From Cytophagaceae bacterium (GTDB lineage: Bacteria > Bacteroidota > Bacteroidia > Cytophagales > UBA9547), in NCBI GenBank assembly GCA_027488865.1, contig JAIYAU010000041.1, positions 1 to 64,000 of the forward strand: 64,000 nucleotides of DNA. The letters are read 5' to 3'. The translations under genes and the position numbers were made by a program. The notes beneath the pieces are model-generated. The model made no database searches and was not told the origin of the DNA. It saw nothing but the letters and a program-made list of their open reading frames with translations. This document shows positions 45,093 through 52,798 of this stretch, one piece after another (position 1 is the first letter of the stretch; the number at the start of each line of letters is the position of its first letter).

Positions 45093-45704
45093 ATGACAAG
45101 ACATAAACTTATGACAACTTTAAAACAGCACCTACAATTACTTCCAGTCCTATTACTGACAATTTATTGCATAGATGCTGTTGTTACGGCAATGCGTGGG
45201 ACGGTGGTGATTGCAGGCACTACCTACGACTATGAGTTGACAATAAAAAATTACGTCGCATTTGGTGCAATTAGCGTAAACTTCTTTACTTACTTTTTTC
45301 TACGACAGTTTTACAAATACACCTTAGGGCTGACAATTGCCATAGGACTTTTTAATCTTATTACTTTTTCTGCATTGCAAACAACATCAAGTTTTGGTAT
45401 TAACAGTTTGAAAATAGGTTTTCAACCATCTGCATTTTGGGCTGGACTTCTTGCTTACATTATAAACTTCAAAAGAATAAACGAATTCATCTTAGACAAT
45501 TTAGTGACAAAGCAGACACCAGAAGAACAAGAGAGAACTGAGAAAGCAAGATTTGCCGAAGGAGTAGAAAAGTTTAAAAGGAAATATGAAAGTTACTCGG
45601 TAGATACTTTGGCCGAAATCGTAACTGCAAATAAATTTGTCCCCGAAGCACTTGAAGCGGCAAGACAATTGCTAAACGAGCGACAACCAGATGAAACCTC
45701 CTAA
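45093..45704 (+). CDS. Small membrane protein of unknown function (cassette-like)
   Basis: A 203-aa protein with four hydrophobic segments in the first about 130 residues and a soluble, charged C-terminal tail (about 140-203, with FAEGVEKFKRKYESYSVDTL and an alpha-helical end). A second ATG at 45111 is possible. No family is recognised. It is preceded by A2, and its last two codons and stop (ACC TCC TAA) lie inside the start of repeat A3, so the present C-terminus was set by the repeat junction. Confidence 0.75.
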   Translation: MTRHKLMTTLKQHLQLLPVLLLTIYCIDAVVTAMRGTVVIAGTTYDYELTIKNYVAFGAISVNFFTYFFLRQFYKYTLGLTIAIGLFNLITFSALQTTSSFGINSLKIGFQPSAFWAGLLAYIINFKRINEFILDNLVTKQTPEEQERTEKARFAEGVEKFKRKYESYSVDTLAEIVTANKFVPEALEAARQLLNERQPDETS

Positions 45705-45920
45705 AAGGCACAGAAAAGAACTGGCTCAGTTGATCGGCAATGTCGTCATCAGATAGATGGATTGAATAAGTAACTTGATGAATTGGACTTTTCCAAGACC
45801 ACCTTGGAGATACAATTATTTTTCCCCAATTTGCTTAGAGTATTTTTAAGAAATTTAAAATCAAGAGCGTACGTAATAAATATAGACGCAAGTTTTGTTA
45901 ACCTTGTATAGGTACAGATG
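45697..45920. repeat. Family A repeat, copy A3 (full length)
   Basis: About 224 bases, closely matching A2, from CTCCTAAAAGGCACAG to GGTACAGATG. It overlaps the last codons of the preceding gene and lacks a B element. Confidence 0.88.
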
Positions 45921-46002
45921 TTAGAAAAAATGCTATTCCAAAAAAAATGAAATTCATTTCCCGAAACGGGAACTTTTAATTCTTTGTTTAAATTTATAGC
46001 AA

Positions 46003-46296
46003 TTGAGAGTCGTTGCAAAGAAAATATTGAGAGATTTTTGGGAAGTCCATAAAGATTGTGAACAGCAATTGAAATCCTGGTATCAGGAAACTAGTAAAGC
46101 TATATGGAAAAACCCAAATGAAATAAAGACTGAATATCCTAGCGCAAGCATTTTGAGTGAGAACAGAGTTGTATTCAATATTAAAGGAAATAATTATAGA
46201 TTAATTGTGAAGATAAATTACAATTATCAAATGGTTTGGATTCGTTTCATTGGGACTCATGCTGAATATGATAAAATTAACGCTAATGAAATTTAA
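46003..46296 (+). CDS. higB: HigB-family toxin (type II toxin-antitoxin)
   Basis: A 97-aa protein starting at TTG 46003; this start yields the usual HigB N-terminus (MRVVAKKILRDFWEVHKDCE). The rest follows the RelE/HigB mRNA-interferase fold: NRVVFNIKGNNYRLIVKINY then MVWIRFIGTHAEYDKI. Such toxins cut mRNA on the ribosome and are neutralised by the antitoxin encoded 1 bp downstream. The toxin-first order is typical for HigBA. The pair lies between repeats A3 and B/A4. Confidence 0.88.
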   Translation: MRVVAKKILRDFWEVHKDCEQQLKSWYQETSKAIWKNPNEIKTEYPSASILSENRVVFNIKGNNYRLIVKINYNYQMVWIRFIGTHAEYDKINANEI

Positions 46297-46297
46297 T

Positions 46298-46654
46298 ATG
46301 GAAATTAAACCTATAAAAACAGAAAGGGATTATAATCAAGCAATAGAAAGGCTTGAAGTTATTTTTAATGCTAAATCAGGTTCACCCGAAGGGGATGAAT
46401 TGGAGGTTCTAGGAATTTTGATTAATCAATATGAAAATGAAAATTTTCCAATAGGTTTACCTGATCCTATTGAAGCCATCAAATTTAGAATGGAGCAAAT
46501 GGGTTATAATCAATCCGATTTGGCAAATATTGTGGGATTAAAAAGTCGCGCAAGTGAAATTCTTAATCGAAAAAGAAAACTTACATTAGAAATGATTAGA
46601 CAAATTCATGAAGCATTGCATATTCCAACCGATGTATTGATTCAAACATATTAA
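46298..46654 (+). CDS. higA: HigA-family antitoxin (helix-turn-helix)
   Basis: The ATG at 46298 follows the toxin stop by 1 bp; the product is 118 aa. The N-terminal half (MEIKPIKTERDYNQAIERLE) is the toxin-binding helix region seen in this HigA subtype. The C-terminal half is an XRE-type helix-turn-helix (MEQMGYNQSDLANIVGLKSR then ASEILNRKRKLTLEMIRQIH). It binds the toxin and represses the operon. Confidence 0.9.
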   Translation: MEIKPIKTERDYNQAIERLEVIFNAKSGSPEGDELEVLGILINQYENENFPIGLPDPIEAIKFRMEQMGYNQSDLANIVGLKSRASEILNRKRKLTLEMIRQIHEALHIPTDVLIQTY

Positions 46655-46689
46655 ATTAAGCAGAGTTGCTAACATCATCTAGCCTAACT

Positions 46690-46770
46690 TGTGCGGAAGT
46701 TTACTTGCGTACCCAAAACGCAGTAGGGACTTAGTCCCAAAAGTGGCAAGCCGGTACAGCAAGTAATATA
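46690..46770. repeat. Family B repeat, copy preceding A4
   Basis: Contains TTGCGTACCCAAAACGCAG and GGGACTTAGTCCC as in the 44.7 kb copy. It starts 35 bp after the HigA stop; the spacer between has GCTAACA and GCCTAAC, the latter fitting the integron core-site pattern RYYYAAC. Confidence 0.85.
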
Positions 46771-46774
46771 GATT

Positions 46775-47005
46775 TTAAACTCCTAAAAGGCACAGAAAAA
46801 GAACCGGCCCAGTTAATCGGAATGTCCTCATCAGCTAGACGGATTGAATTGATAAATTGATGATTAGGACTTTTTCGAAGACCACCTTGGAGATACAATT
46901 ATTTTTTCCCAATTTGCTTGGCGTATCTTTAATAAATTTAAAATCAAGAGTGTATCCATAAAATATATACAAAAGTTTAGGTTAACTTGCGTAAGCACAC
47001 TCATT
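46775..47005. repeat. Family A repeat, copy A4 (diverged)
   Basis: About 230 bases with AAACTCCTAAAAGGCACAG at the left and ACCACCTTGGAGATACAATT inside; the right-end hairpin is partly eroded (AAGTTTAGGTTAACTTGCG). The next gene starts 48 bp downstream. Confidence 0.82.
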
Positions 47006-47052
47006 GTGGGCAAGCCCTAGAAAAGTAAAGAACAAATTATAAACGGACAGAG

Positions 47053-47775
47053 ATGAGAGTCACATTTTTATTTGCATTAATATTTTCAATGGCGTCCTGC
47101 AATTATGGCAAAAGTAATGACGACGGTATTGCGACAACTTCAGACTACCTAAGCGATGTGAAAATGGAGTTTACAAAAGAATGGCCTAACAACCGGACGA
47201 TTAATCTTGTATTCCATGGACATAGTGTTCCTGCTGGCTATTTCAAGACACCTAATGTTAATACATTTGACTCGTATCCTTTTCAAGTTCTTAAACAATT
47301 AAAGGATAAATACCCTTTTGCTGTAATTAATGCAATTAACACCTCGATAGGCGGTGAGACATCTGTAAGTGGACAAAAAAGATTTGAAGCCGAAGTTCTA
47401 AATCACAAACCCGACATTTTATTTATTGACTACGCATTGAATGATAGAGAGATTGGACTTGAAGATTCAAAAAAAGCTTGGGAAAAAATGATTGAAAGAG
47501 CTAAACAAGAAGGAATTAAAATAATTCTACTGACTCCTTCTCCAGACTTAAAAGTTAATTTACTGGATAAGAACAATGAATTGGAAAAACATTCAAATCA
47601 AATAAAAGATTTATCTATAAAATACAATATTGGTCTAGCTGACAGCTATTCTAGATTTAAACAAATAATGGCAGACTGTGACTGCATAAGCGATTATATG
47701 GCTCAATATAACCACCCCAATATAAAGGGACATTCAATTATCGCACAGGAAATTATGAAATACTTTGTTGAATGA
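47053..47775 (+). CDS. SGNH/GDSL-type hydrolase lipoprotein
   Basis: A 240-aa protein with a lipoprotein signal (FALIFSMASC, Cys at residue 16). The SGNH blocks are visible: block I FHGHSVPAG with the nucleophile Ser (GHS instead of GDS), block II TSIGGET, block III DYALND, and block V YNHPNIKGHS with the catalytic His. It is expected to be a periplasmic or surface esterase, perhaps removing acetyl groups from a glycan. It is the last of the single-gene units in the A/B repeat region, right after A4. Confidence 0.87.
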   Translation: MRVTFLFALIFSMASCNYGKSNDDGIATTSDYLSDVKMEFTKEWPNNRTINLVFHGHSVPAGYFKTPNVNTFDSYPFQVLKQLKDKYPFAVINAINTSIGGETSVSGQKRFEAEVLNHKPDILFIDYALNDREIGLEDSKKAWEKMIERAKQEGIKIILLTPSPDLKVNLLDKNNELEKHSNQIKDLSIKYNIGLADSYSRFKQIMADCDCISDYMAQYNHPNIKGHSIIAQEIMKYFVE

Positions 47776-48264
47776 CAAAAAAGATTGGATAAAAGGTCCT
47801 TACACCATAGCTAGCGCAAGGTACTGAAAAGCGTTTTGCTTTTTTTAAAATGATCTTTCCCACCTTTCCAAACCATGCTTTATTTAAAACAGATGATTCA
47901 CTTGATTTTAAGCTTTTAATCTTCTTTGTCGTCACCTTAATCACAAATCACAGTTCAAACACCTAATATTACCCAACCACATCCACAAATTCAATCTTTT
48001 ACACTTAGTCCCTAGATCACACCTCCTAAATCATTTCATGAAGTAGTTGAGATAACGATCATCGTAAACTAGTAGAGGATGATCAACCAAATTATGTTAA
48101 CGAGTCAGATTATTCAACTCTATTAGATATTTTTTATCTAAAAATAGTTTGTAAATAGTTTTATCGTGTTTGGAATTACATACATGGTTTTTAAAACATT
48201 GTATAAAGAAATTAAGGCTTAAGTTTAATCTTAGTAGTTAGATTTAGTTTTATTTTTATGATAT
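47776..48264. other. Intergenic region, possible degenerate remnant
   Basis: About 490 bases after the SGNH hydrolase. A 63-codon minus-strand frame (47753-47944) with many Lys and aromatic residues runs into the hydrolase gene end; it has no recognisable family and is not called. The remainder is AT-rich with no repeat seen. Confidence 0.4.
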
Positions 48265-49449
48265 ATGAAAATTGGTATAATAGGTGCTGGTTTGGCAGGC
48301 TTAACCTGCGCCTGGTATCTTAAAAAAAACGGAATTGACAATATTGTGATTTTTGAGGCTTCTGATCGTGCAGGAGGGAAGTTAAAGACTGATATACTAG
48401 AAGATTATCAGTTAGATAGAGGGTTTCAAGTATTGTTGCCTGCCTATCCAGAAACTAGGAAAGTTTTAGACTATGAAAAACTACAATTGCAGAAGTTTGC
48501 AAAAGGGTCATTGATTTATAAAAAAGAAAGAATAATTCCTTTTTACGATCTAGAAAATGGATTAATACCAATATTAAAAACTGCAATTTTTGGACCTGGA
48601 TCATTGCTTGATAAATTGAAAATATTTATTTTAAAACTAAAAAGTAGTTTTATCAAGGTTAATGATATTTTTAAAAAAAGTAGCCAACTAAGTTCAATGG
48701 GTTATTTAAGACAGAAAGGCTTCAGCTATAAAATGATTGAAGAATTTTGGAAGCCATTTTACCAAGGCGTTTTCTTGGAAAATAATTTGGATACGGACAG
48801 CAAAATGCTTCAGTTTACTTTCAAAATGTTTTCTGAGGCTGGTGCAGCGGTGCCAAAAGCTGGGATGGAGGCTATTCCTAAGCAATTAGTAGAATATATT
48901 GGAAATGACAAGATAAAGACCAATTCTAAAGTAGTCAAGTATACAAAAAACAGTATCACATTAGATCATGAAGTAACAGAAGGATTTGATTATGTGATAT
49001 TGGCTTGTACCACTACGGAAAGCACCAGTTATAATGTGGTAACCAATATGTACTTTGAAGCAGATAAGTTACCAGTTAATACCAAACATGTGATTCTTAA
49101 TGCAAATGATAATCGGGTGGTTAACAATGTGGTATTATTAAGTAATGTGGCTCCAAGTTATTCTAATGGAAAGCATTTGATTTCTGTATCAGCAAATGGC
49201 ATACACCCAAATGAATCAAGTTTTTTAATGGATTTAAGAAAAATGTTCGGAGAAGAGGTTCTAACATGGAGACATTTAAAAACTTATGTAATTAAAGACG
49301 CTTTGCCAATGATAAACTACCAAATACCTTACAAACCCAAATCACCAGATGGTGTTTATCGCTGTGGTGATTATTTACTACAAGCTTCAATAAATGGCGC
49401 AATGCAAAGTGGTAGGCTGGTAGCAGAGGCTATTCTTAAAACTAAATAA
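48265..49449 (+). CDS. FAD-dependent oxidoreductase (amine oxidase / protoporphyrinogen-oxidase-like)
   Basis: A 394-aa flavoprotein. The N-terminal dinucleotide motif is IGAGLAGLTCAWYL (residues 4-17), followed by the adenine-ribose Glu in VIFEASDRAGGKLKTD and the RG/FQ loop LDRGFQVLLPAYPE. The C-terminal FAD motif is at the end: DGVYRCGDYLLQASINGAMQ then SGRLVAEA. The layout is that of the amine-oxidase / phytoene-desaturase superfamily. The substrate is not evident; no carotenoid or heme genes are adjacent. It is 43 bp upstream of a same-strand membrane protein. Confidence 0.88.
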   Translation: MKIGIIGAGLAGLTCAWYLKKNGIDNIVIFEASDRAGGKLKTDILEDYQLDRGFQVLLPAYPETRKVLDYEKLQLQKFAKGSLIYKKERIIPFYDLENGLIPILKTAIFGPGSLLDKLKIFILKLKSSFIKVNDIFKKSSQLSSMGYLRQKGFSYKMIEEFWKPFYQGVFLENNLDTDSKMLQFTFKMFSEAGAAVPKAGMEAIPKQLVEYIGNDKIKTNSKVVKYTKNSITLDHEVTEGFDYVILACTTTESTSYNVVTNMYFEADKLPVNTKHVILNANDNRVVNNVVLLSNVAPSYSNGKHLISVSANGIHPNESSFLMDLRKMFGEEVLTWRHLKTYVIKDALPMINYQIPYKPKSPDGVYRCGDYLLQASINGAMQSGRLVAEAILKTK

Positions 49450-49492
49450 GCAATTAGTATGTAGGAACTAAATATCAGCAGAGAAGTAGTTA

Positions 49493-50500
49493 ATGATAGA
49501 GATTAAACTATATAAGACCACAACAAAGGGACTGAAAATTATCGGTATGTCTCTGCCATTCGTAGCAATTGGAATTTGGATGGTTATGGACAATCCTTAT
49601 GGAAGCACCGAATACATTATGGGATGGTTTGTCACTTGCTTTTTTGGACTTGGTTTGCCAATTGGACTTTTTCAGACTTTTGACAAAAGACCACAAATTC
49701 TAATCACAGAAAAAGGTATTTGGGACAGGACAACAAATCAAGACCCAGTAAAATGGGAACAAATAATTGAAGCCTACCCACTCGACATTCACGGACAAAA
49801 GTTTATTTCATTAGTAACAGATAACACTTTCGTATTTAAGAAGAAACCCTACAAGTGGGCTGCTAAAATTAATGAATTTATTGGAGCTCAAAACCTTAAC
49901 TTGAATATAGGACAAATAAACATTGACGAAATTGAATTGACCAATTTAATAAACCAACTCATTCAACAAAACACTGACGAACGCAGAAAGACAATTAAGA
50001 CATTTAAAGTAAAAAGAACTAATTTCTCAATTTCAGACCTAAAGAAAATCCTTATTTATATTCTCATCTCTTTAATCATTTTAATACTGACACTTTCAAG
50101 TTTTGTGGCGTTTTGGATTGTAATGGGCGTAATGGGTGTTTCAGCTTTGACAGCTCGTTGGCGACCAGATAATGTAATTATTAGAAAGTATGCAGGAATT
50201 GCAACTTGGCTTGGTTTTGTGAATATGGTTTTGCTTTTAGGGACAATGAAAGTTTATGAGAATGTTACCGAAGAAGTAGGAGAAAAATTGGCAATTGAAA
50301 TCGAAGGGTTTCAAAAACAAAATACTACATTCCCGACTGAGATTAAATCTATAAAAAGCAAATTAGAATTAAATATTATTAAACGTATTTTCGTTGAACA
50401 AATTGACTATCAAACTTTAGACAATGATTATAAACTTGAAGCAACAATGATATTTGGAAAACGAAGAAAATACGACAGAAACAATGGTGTATGGAGATAA
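49493..50500 (+). CDS. Membrane protein with PH-like (STM3941-type) N-terminal domain
   Basis: A 335-aa protein. The N-terminal about 140 residues have two membrane helices followed by a PH-like strand set (PQILITEKGIWDRTTNQDPV then KWEQIIEAYPL), as in STM3941-type proteins. A further pair of hydrophobic segments lies at about 185-255, and the C-terminal about 75 residues are soluble and charged. Function unknown. It follows the FAD oxidoreductase by 43 bp. Confidence 0.75.
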   Translation: MIEIKLYKTTTKGLKIIGMSLPFVAIGIWMVMDNPYGSTEYIMGWFVTCFFGLGLPIGLFQTFDKRPQILITEKGIWDRTTNQDPVKWEQIIEAYPLDIHGQKFISLVTDNTFVFKKKPYKWAAKINEFIGAQNLNLNIGQINIDEIELTNLINQLIQQNTDERRKTIKTFKVKRTNFSISDLKKILIYILISLIILILTLSSFVAFWIVMGVMGVSALTARWRPDNVIIRKYAGIATWLGFVNMVLLLGTMKVYENVTEEVGEKLAIEIEGFQKQNTTFPTEIKSIKSKLELNIIKRIFVEQIDYQTLDNDYKLEATMIFGKRRKYDRNNGVWR

Positions 50501-50729
50501 ATACCACCACTAGCCCCATACAAGTAATTGGTGGTTTAATGGTTTTCTGAAGTTTTGTACTTCGGCTCGATTTTTATTTTTAAATAGCTTATTATTAGTA
50601 CTATATATTACTTTAATGATGAACATTATTGTTCTACCGAAAAAAACTTTTAACAATTTGTCCAATTTTGTAAAAGCCAATCGTCATAGGGTTGTAACAG
50701 ATATTTGTTATAACTTAAAAAGTAAATAA

Positions 50730-51074
50730 ATGAAAAAATTCGTTTTAGTTTTCAGAGGTGGCGATACGCATATTTCCACTGCTCATTCACAAGCCGCAAT
50801 GGATGTCATTCAAACGTGGAATAATTGGATGCAAGGGCTTGCCGAAAAAGGAATTCTTGCTGGCGGCGATGCACTTCAAGTTTCGGGCAAGAACGTGAAA
50901 GGTTCAAAAAAAGTAGTTTCAGATGGTCCGTATGCTGTAGGAAATGAAATGGTTGGCGGCTACTTAATAGTGAACGCAAAAGACATTAACGATGCTGTAG
51001 AAATTTCAAAAGGGTGTCCGATTTTGAATGAAGAAGGCAGCGTGGAAGTTCGCCAAGTTCAGGAACGAAATTAA
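50730..51074 (+). CDS. YciI/DGPF-family protein, first copy
   Basis: A 114-aa ferredoxin-like-fold protein of the YCII/DGPF family. KKFVLVFRGGD starts the first strand, and SDGPYAVGNEMVGGYLIVNA carries the DGP(F/Y) signature. It lies 26 bp before a second copy, and both precede an ECF sigma factor gene. DGPF proteins are the standard partners of ECF42-type sigma factors, but their biochemical role is not settled. Confidence 0.9.
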   Translation: MKKFVLVFRGGDTHISTAHSQAAMDVIQTWNNWMQGLAEKGILAGGDALQVSGKNVKGSKKVVSDGPYAVGNEMVGGYLIVNAKDINDAVEISKGCPILNEEGSVEVRQVQERN

Positions 51075-51099
51075 TTTTAACAATCTAAAAAGCAAAAAA

Positions 51100-51444
51100 A
51101 TGAAAGAATTTATGATGATTTTCAAAAGCGAAATCAACGAATCGTTTGGACCTACTCCAGAACAAATGCAAGGCAACATTCAACAATGGATGGATTGGTT
51201 TGGTGGTATAGCTGCCCAAGGGAAAATTGTAAACGCCAATCGATTGAGTTTTGAAGGAAAAACTTTGAAGCCTAATAATGTAATTGTAGATGGTCCTTAT
51301 GCAGAAGTAAAAGAAATCATTGGTGGGTATGTAATCGTAAAAGCTGCTAACATTGATGAAGCCATGAAATTGGCAGAAGGTTGTCCTATTCTTAATCACG
51401 GAGGACACGTTGAAGTAAGAAGTATTATAGCAATGAATGGTTAA
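51100..51444 (+). CDS. YciI/DGPF-family protein, second copy
   Basis: A 114-aa paralogue of the preceding gene; ATG 51100 is used because upstream codons fall in the first copy. KEFMMIFKSEINESFGPTPE begins the fold, and VDGPYAEVKEIIGGYVIVKA carries the DGP(F/Y) motif, while CPILNHGGHVEVR closes as CPILNEEGSVEVR does in copy one. Its stop overlaps the sigma factor ATG by 8 bp, showing co-expression. Confidence 0.9.
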   Translation: MKEFMMIFKSEINESFGPTPEQMQGNIQQWMDWFGGIAAQGKIVNANRLSFEGKTLKPNNVIVDGPYAEVKEIIGGYVIVKAANIDEAMKLAEGCPILNHGGHVEVRSIIAMNG

Positions 51445-52696
51445 TTTGAACGAGAAAGAATTAATTGCACAACTTTTTAAAACAGAGTATAGAAAAATAA
51501 TTTCTGTACTCTGTAAGTTGTTTGGTATTCTTCATATTGAAATTGCAGAGGATATTACAAACGATACTTTTGTATTGGCTTCTGAAACATGGGGTTTAAA
51601 TGGTATTCCCGAAAATCCAACCGCTTGGCTTTATACTGTTGCTAAAAACAAAACAAAAGATTACCTCAAACGACATAAAACCTTTTCTGAAAAAATAGTT
51701 GTTGATTTTAAACTAGATCACAACCAAACAGAAGAAATTGAAGTTGATTTATCTCATAAAAATATCACAGACAGCCAATTGCAGATGATTTTTGCAATTT
51801 GCAATCCAATAATTCCAGCAGAAGCGCAAATTGGCTTAGCTTTAAGAATTCTTTGCGGTTTTGGAATTGACGAAATTGCAGAGGCATTTTTAACCAATAA
51901 AGAAACCATCAACAAACGGTTATTTAGAGCCAAAGAAAAATTACGAGAAGAAAATATTAAAATCGAACTGCCCACAGAAAATGATCTTAATAAAAGACTA
52001 GAAAGCGTATTAACAACATTGTACTTACTTTTTAATGAAGGCTATCATTCAAGTACACAAAATACTCATTTGCGGAAAGAATTGTGTCTGGAAGCAATGC
52101 GTTTAAATTATTTTTTAATAGAAAATAAAACTACAAACCTTCCTATTGTAAACGCTTTAATGGCTTTAATGTGCTTTCATTCGTCCCGTTTTGAAGCAAG
52201 AACTAATCAAATTGGCGAACCAATTTTGTACGACCAACAAGATAAAAATTTGTGGAACGAAGAACTCATAACAAAAGGGAATTTTTATTTAATAAAAAGT
52301 GCACAGGGTAATGAATTGAGTAAATATCACTTAGAGGCAAACATTGCATACTGGCATTGTAGCAAAATTGAAAACCCCTATAAGTGGAATAATATTTTAC
52401 AAGCTTATAATCAACTTTTGCTAATTGAATATTCACCAATAACAGCGCTTAACAGAACGTACGCGTTAGCACAAGTAAAAGGTAAAAAAGCTTCAATCAA
52501 AGAGGCAGAAAAATTAAATTTAATAGACAATCATTTTTACTTTTCCTTGCTTGGTTATTTACATACAGACATTGACAATGCAAAAGCTATTTTTTATTTT
52601 GAAATGGCACTTCTAAAAGCAAAAACTAAAAATGACAAATCAATATTAAATAAAAAATTGAGCGACCTTAATGCAAAAATAACAGCTAACTCCTAA
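51437..52696 (+). CDS. ECF42-type RNA polymerase sigma factor
   Basis: A 419-aa sigma factor. Region 2 (about 10-80) has EIAEDITNDTFVLASETW and NPTAWLYTVAKNKTKDYLKR; region 4 (about 120-175) has LALRILCGFGIDEIAEAFLT. The large C-terminal extension (about 190-419) is TPR-like and includes LYLLFNEGYHSS and LNRTYALAQVKG, characteristic of ECF42 proteins; it replaces an anti-sigma factor in control. It overlaps the second DGPF gene. Its targets are typically the DGPF genes themselves. Confidence 0.92.
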   Translation: MVNLNEKELIAQLFKTEYRKIISVLCKLFGILHIEIAEDITNDTFVLASETWGLNGIPENPTAWLYTVAKNKTKDYLKRHKTFSEKIVVDFKLDHNQTEEIEVDLSHKNITDSQLQMIFAICNPIIPAEAQIGLALRILCGFGIDEIAEAFLTNKETINKRLFRAKEKLREENIKIELPTENDLNKRLESVLTTLYLLFNEGYHSSTQNTHLRKELCLEAMRLNYFLIENKTTNLPIVNALMALMCFHSSRFEARTNQIGEPILYDQQDKNLWNEELITKGNFYLIKSAQGNELSKYHLEANIAYWHCSKIENPYKWNNILQAYNQLLLIEYSPITALNRTYALAQVKGKKASIKEAEKLNLIDNHFYFSLLGYLHTDIDNAKAIFYFEMALLKAKTKNDKSILNKKLSDLNAKITANS

Positions 52697-52798
52697 GCTA
52701 AAATTTTACATACAAGCCAAGAGGCTCTTATATTCGCTATGAGTGGAATCAAAAAGGAAAACAGTTTCTTGCTTCTATTTATGTATTGCGATTAGAAT

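Noticed and set aside
46664-46700. Classical integron attC site after higA
   Set aside because: GCCTAAC fits RYYYAAC, but no matching GTTRRRY partner at the right distance with attC-like symmetry was found by eye. Kept only as a hint in the cassette finding.
47753-47944. 63-codon minus-strand frame after the SGNH hydrolase
   Set aside because: It overlaps the end of the hydrolase gene, has no clear start signal or family, and the same region has stops in nearby frames. A transposase remnant was considered but no motif supports it.
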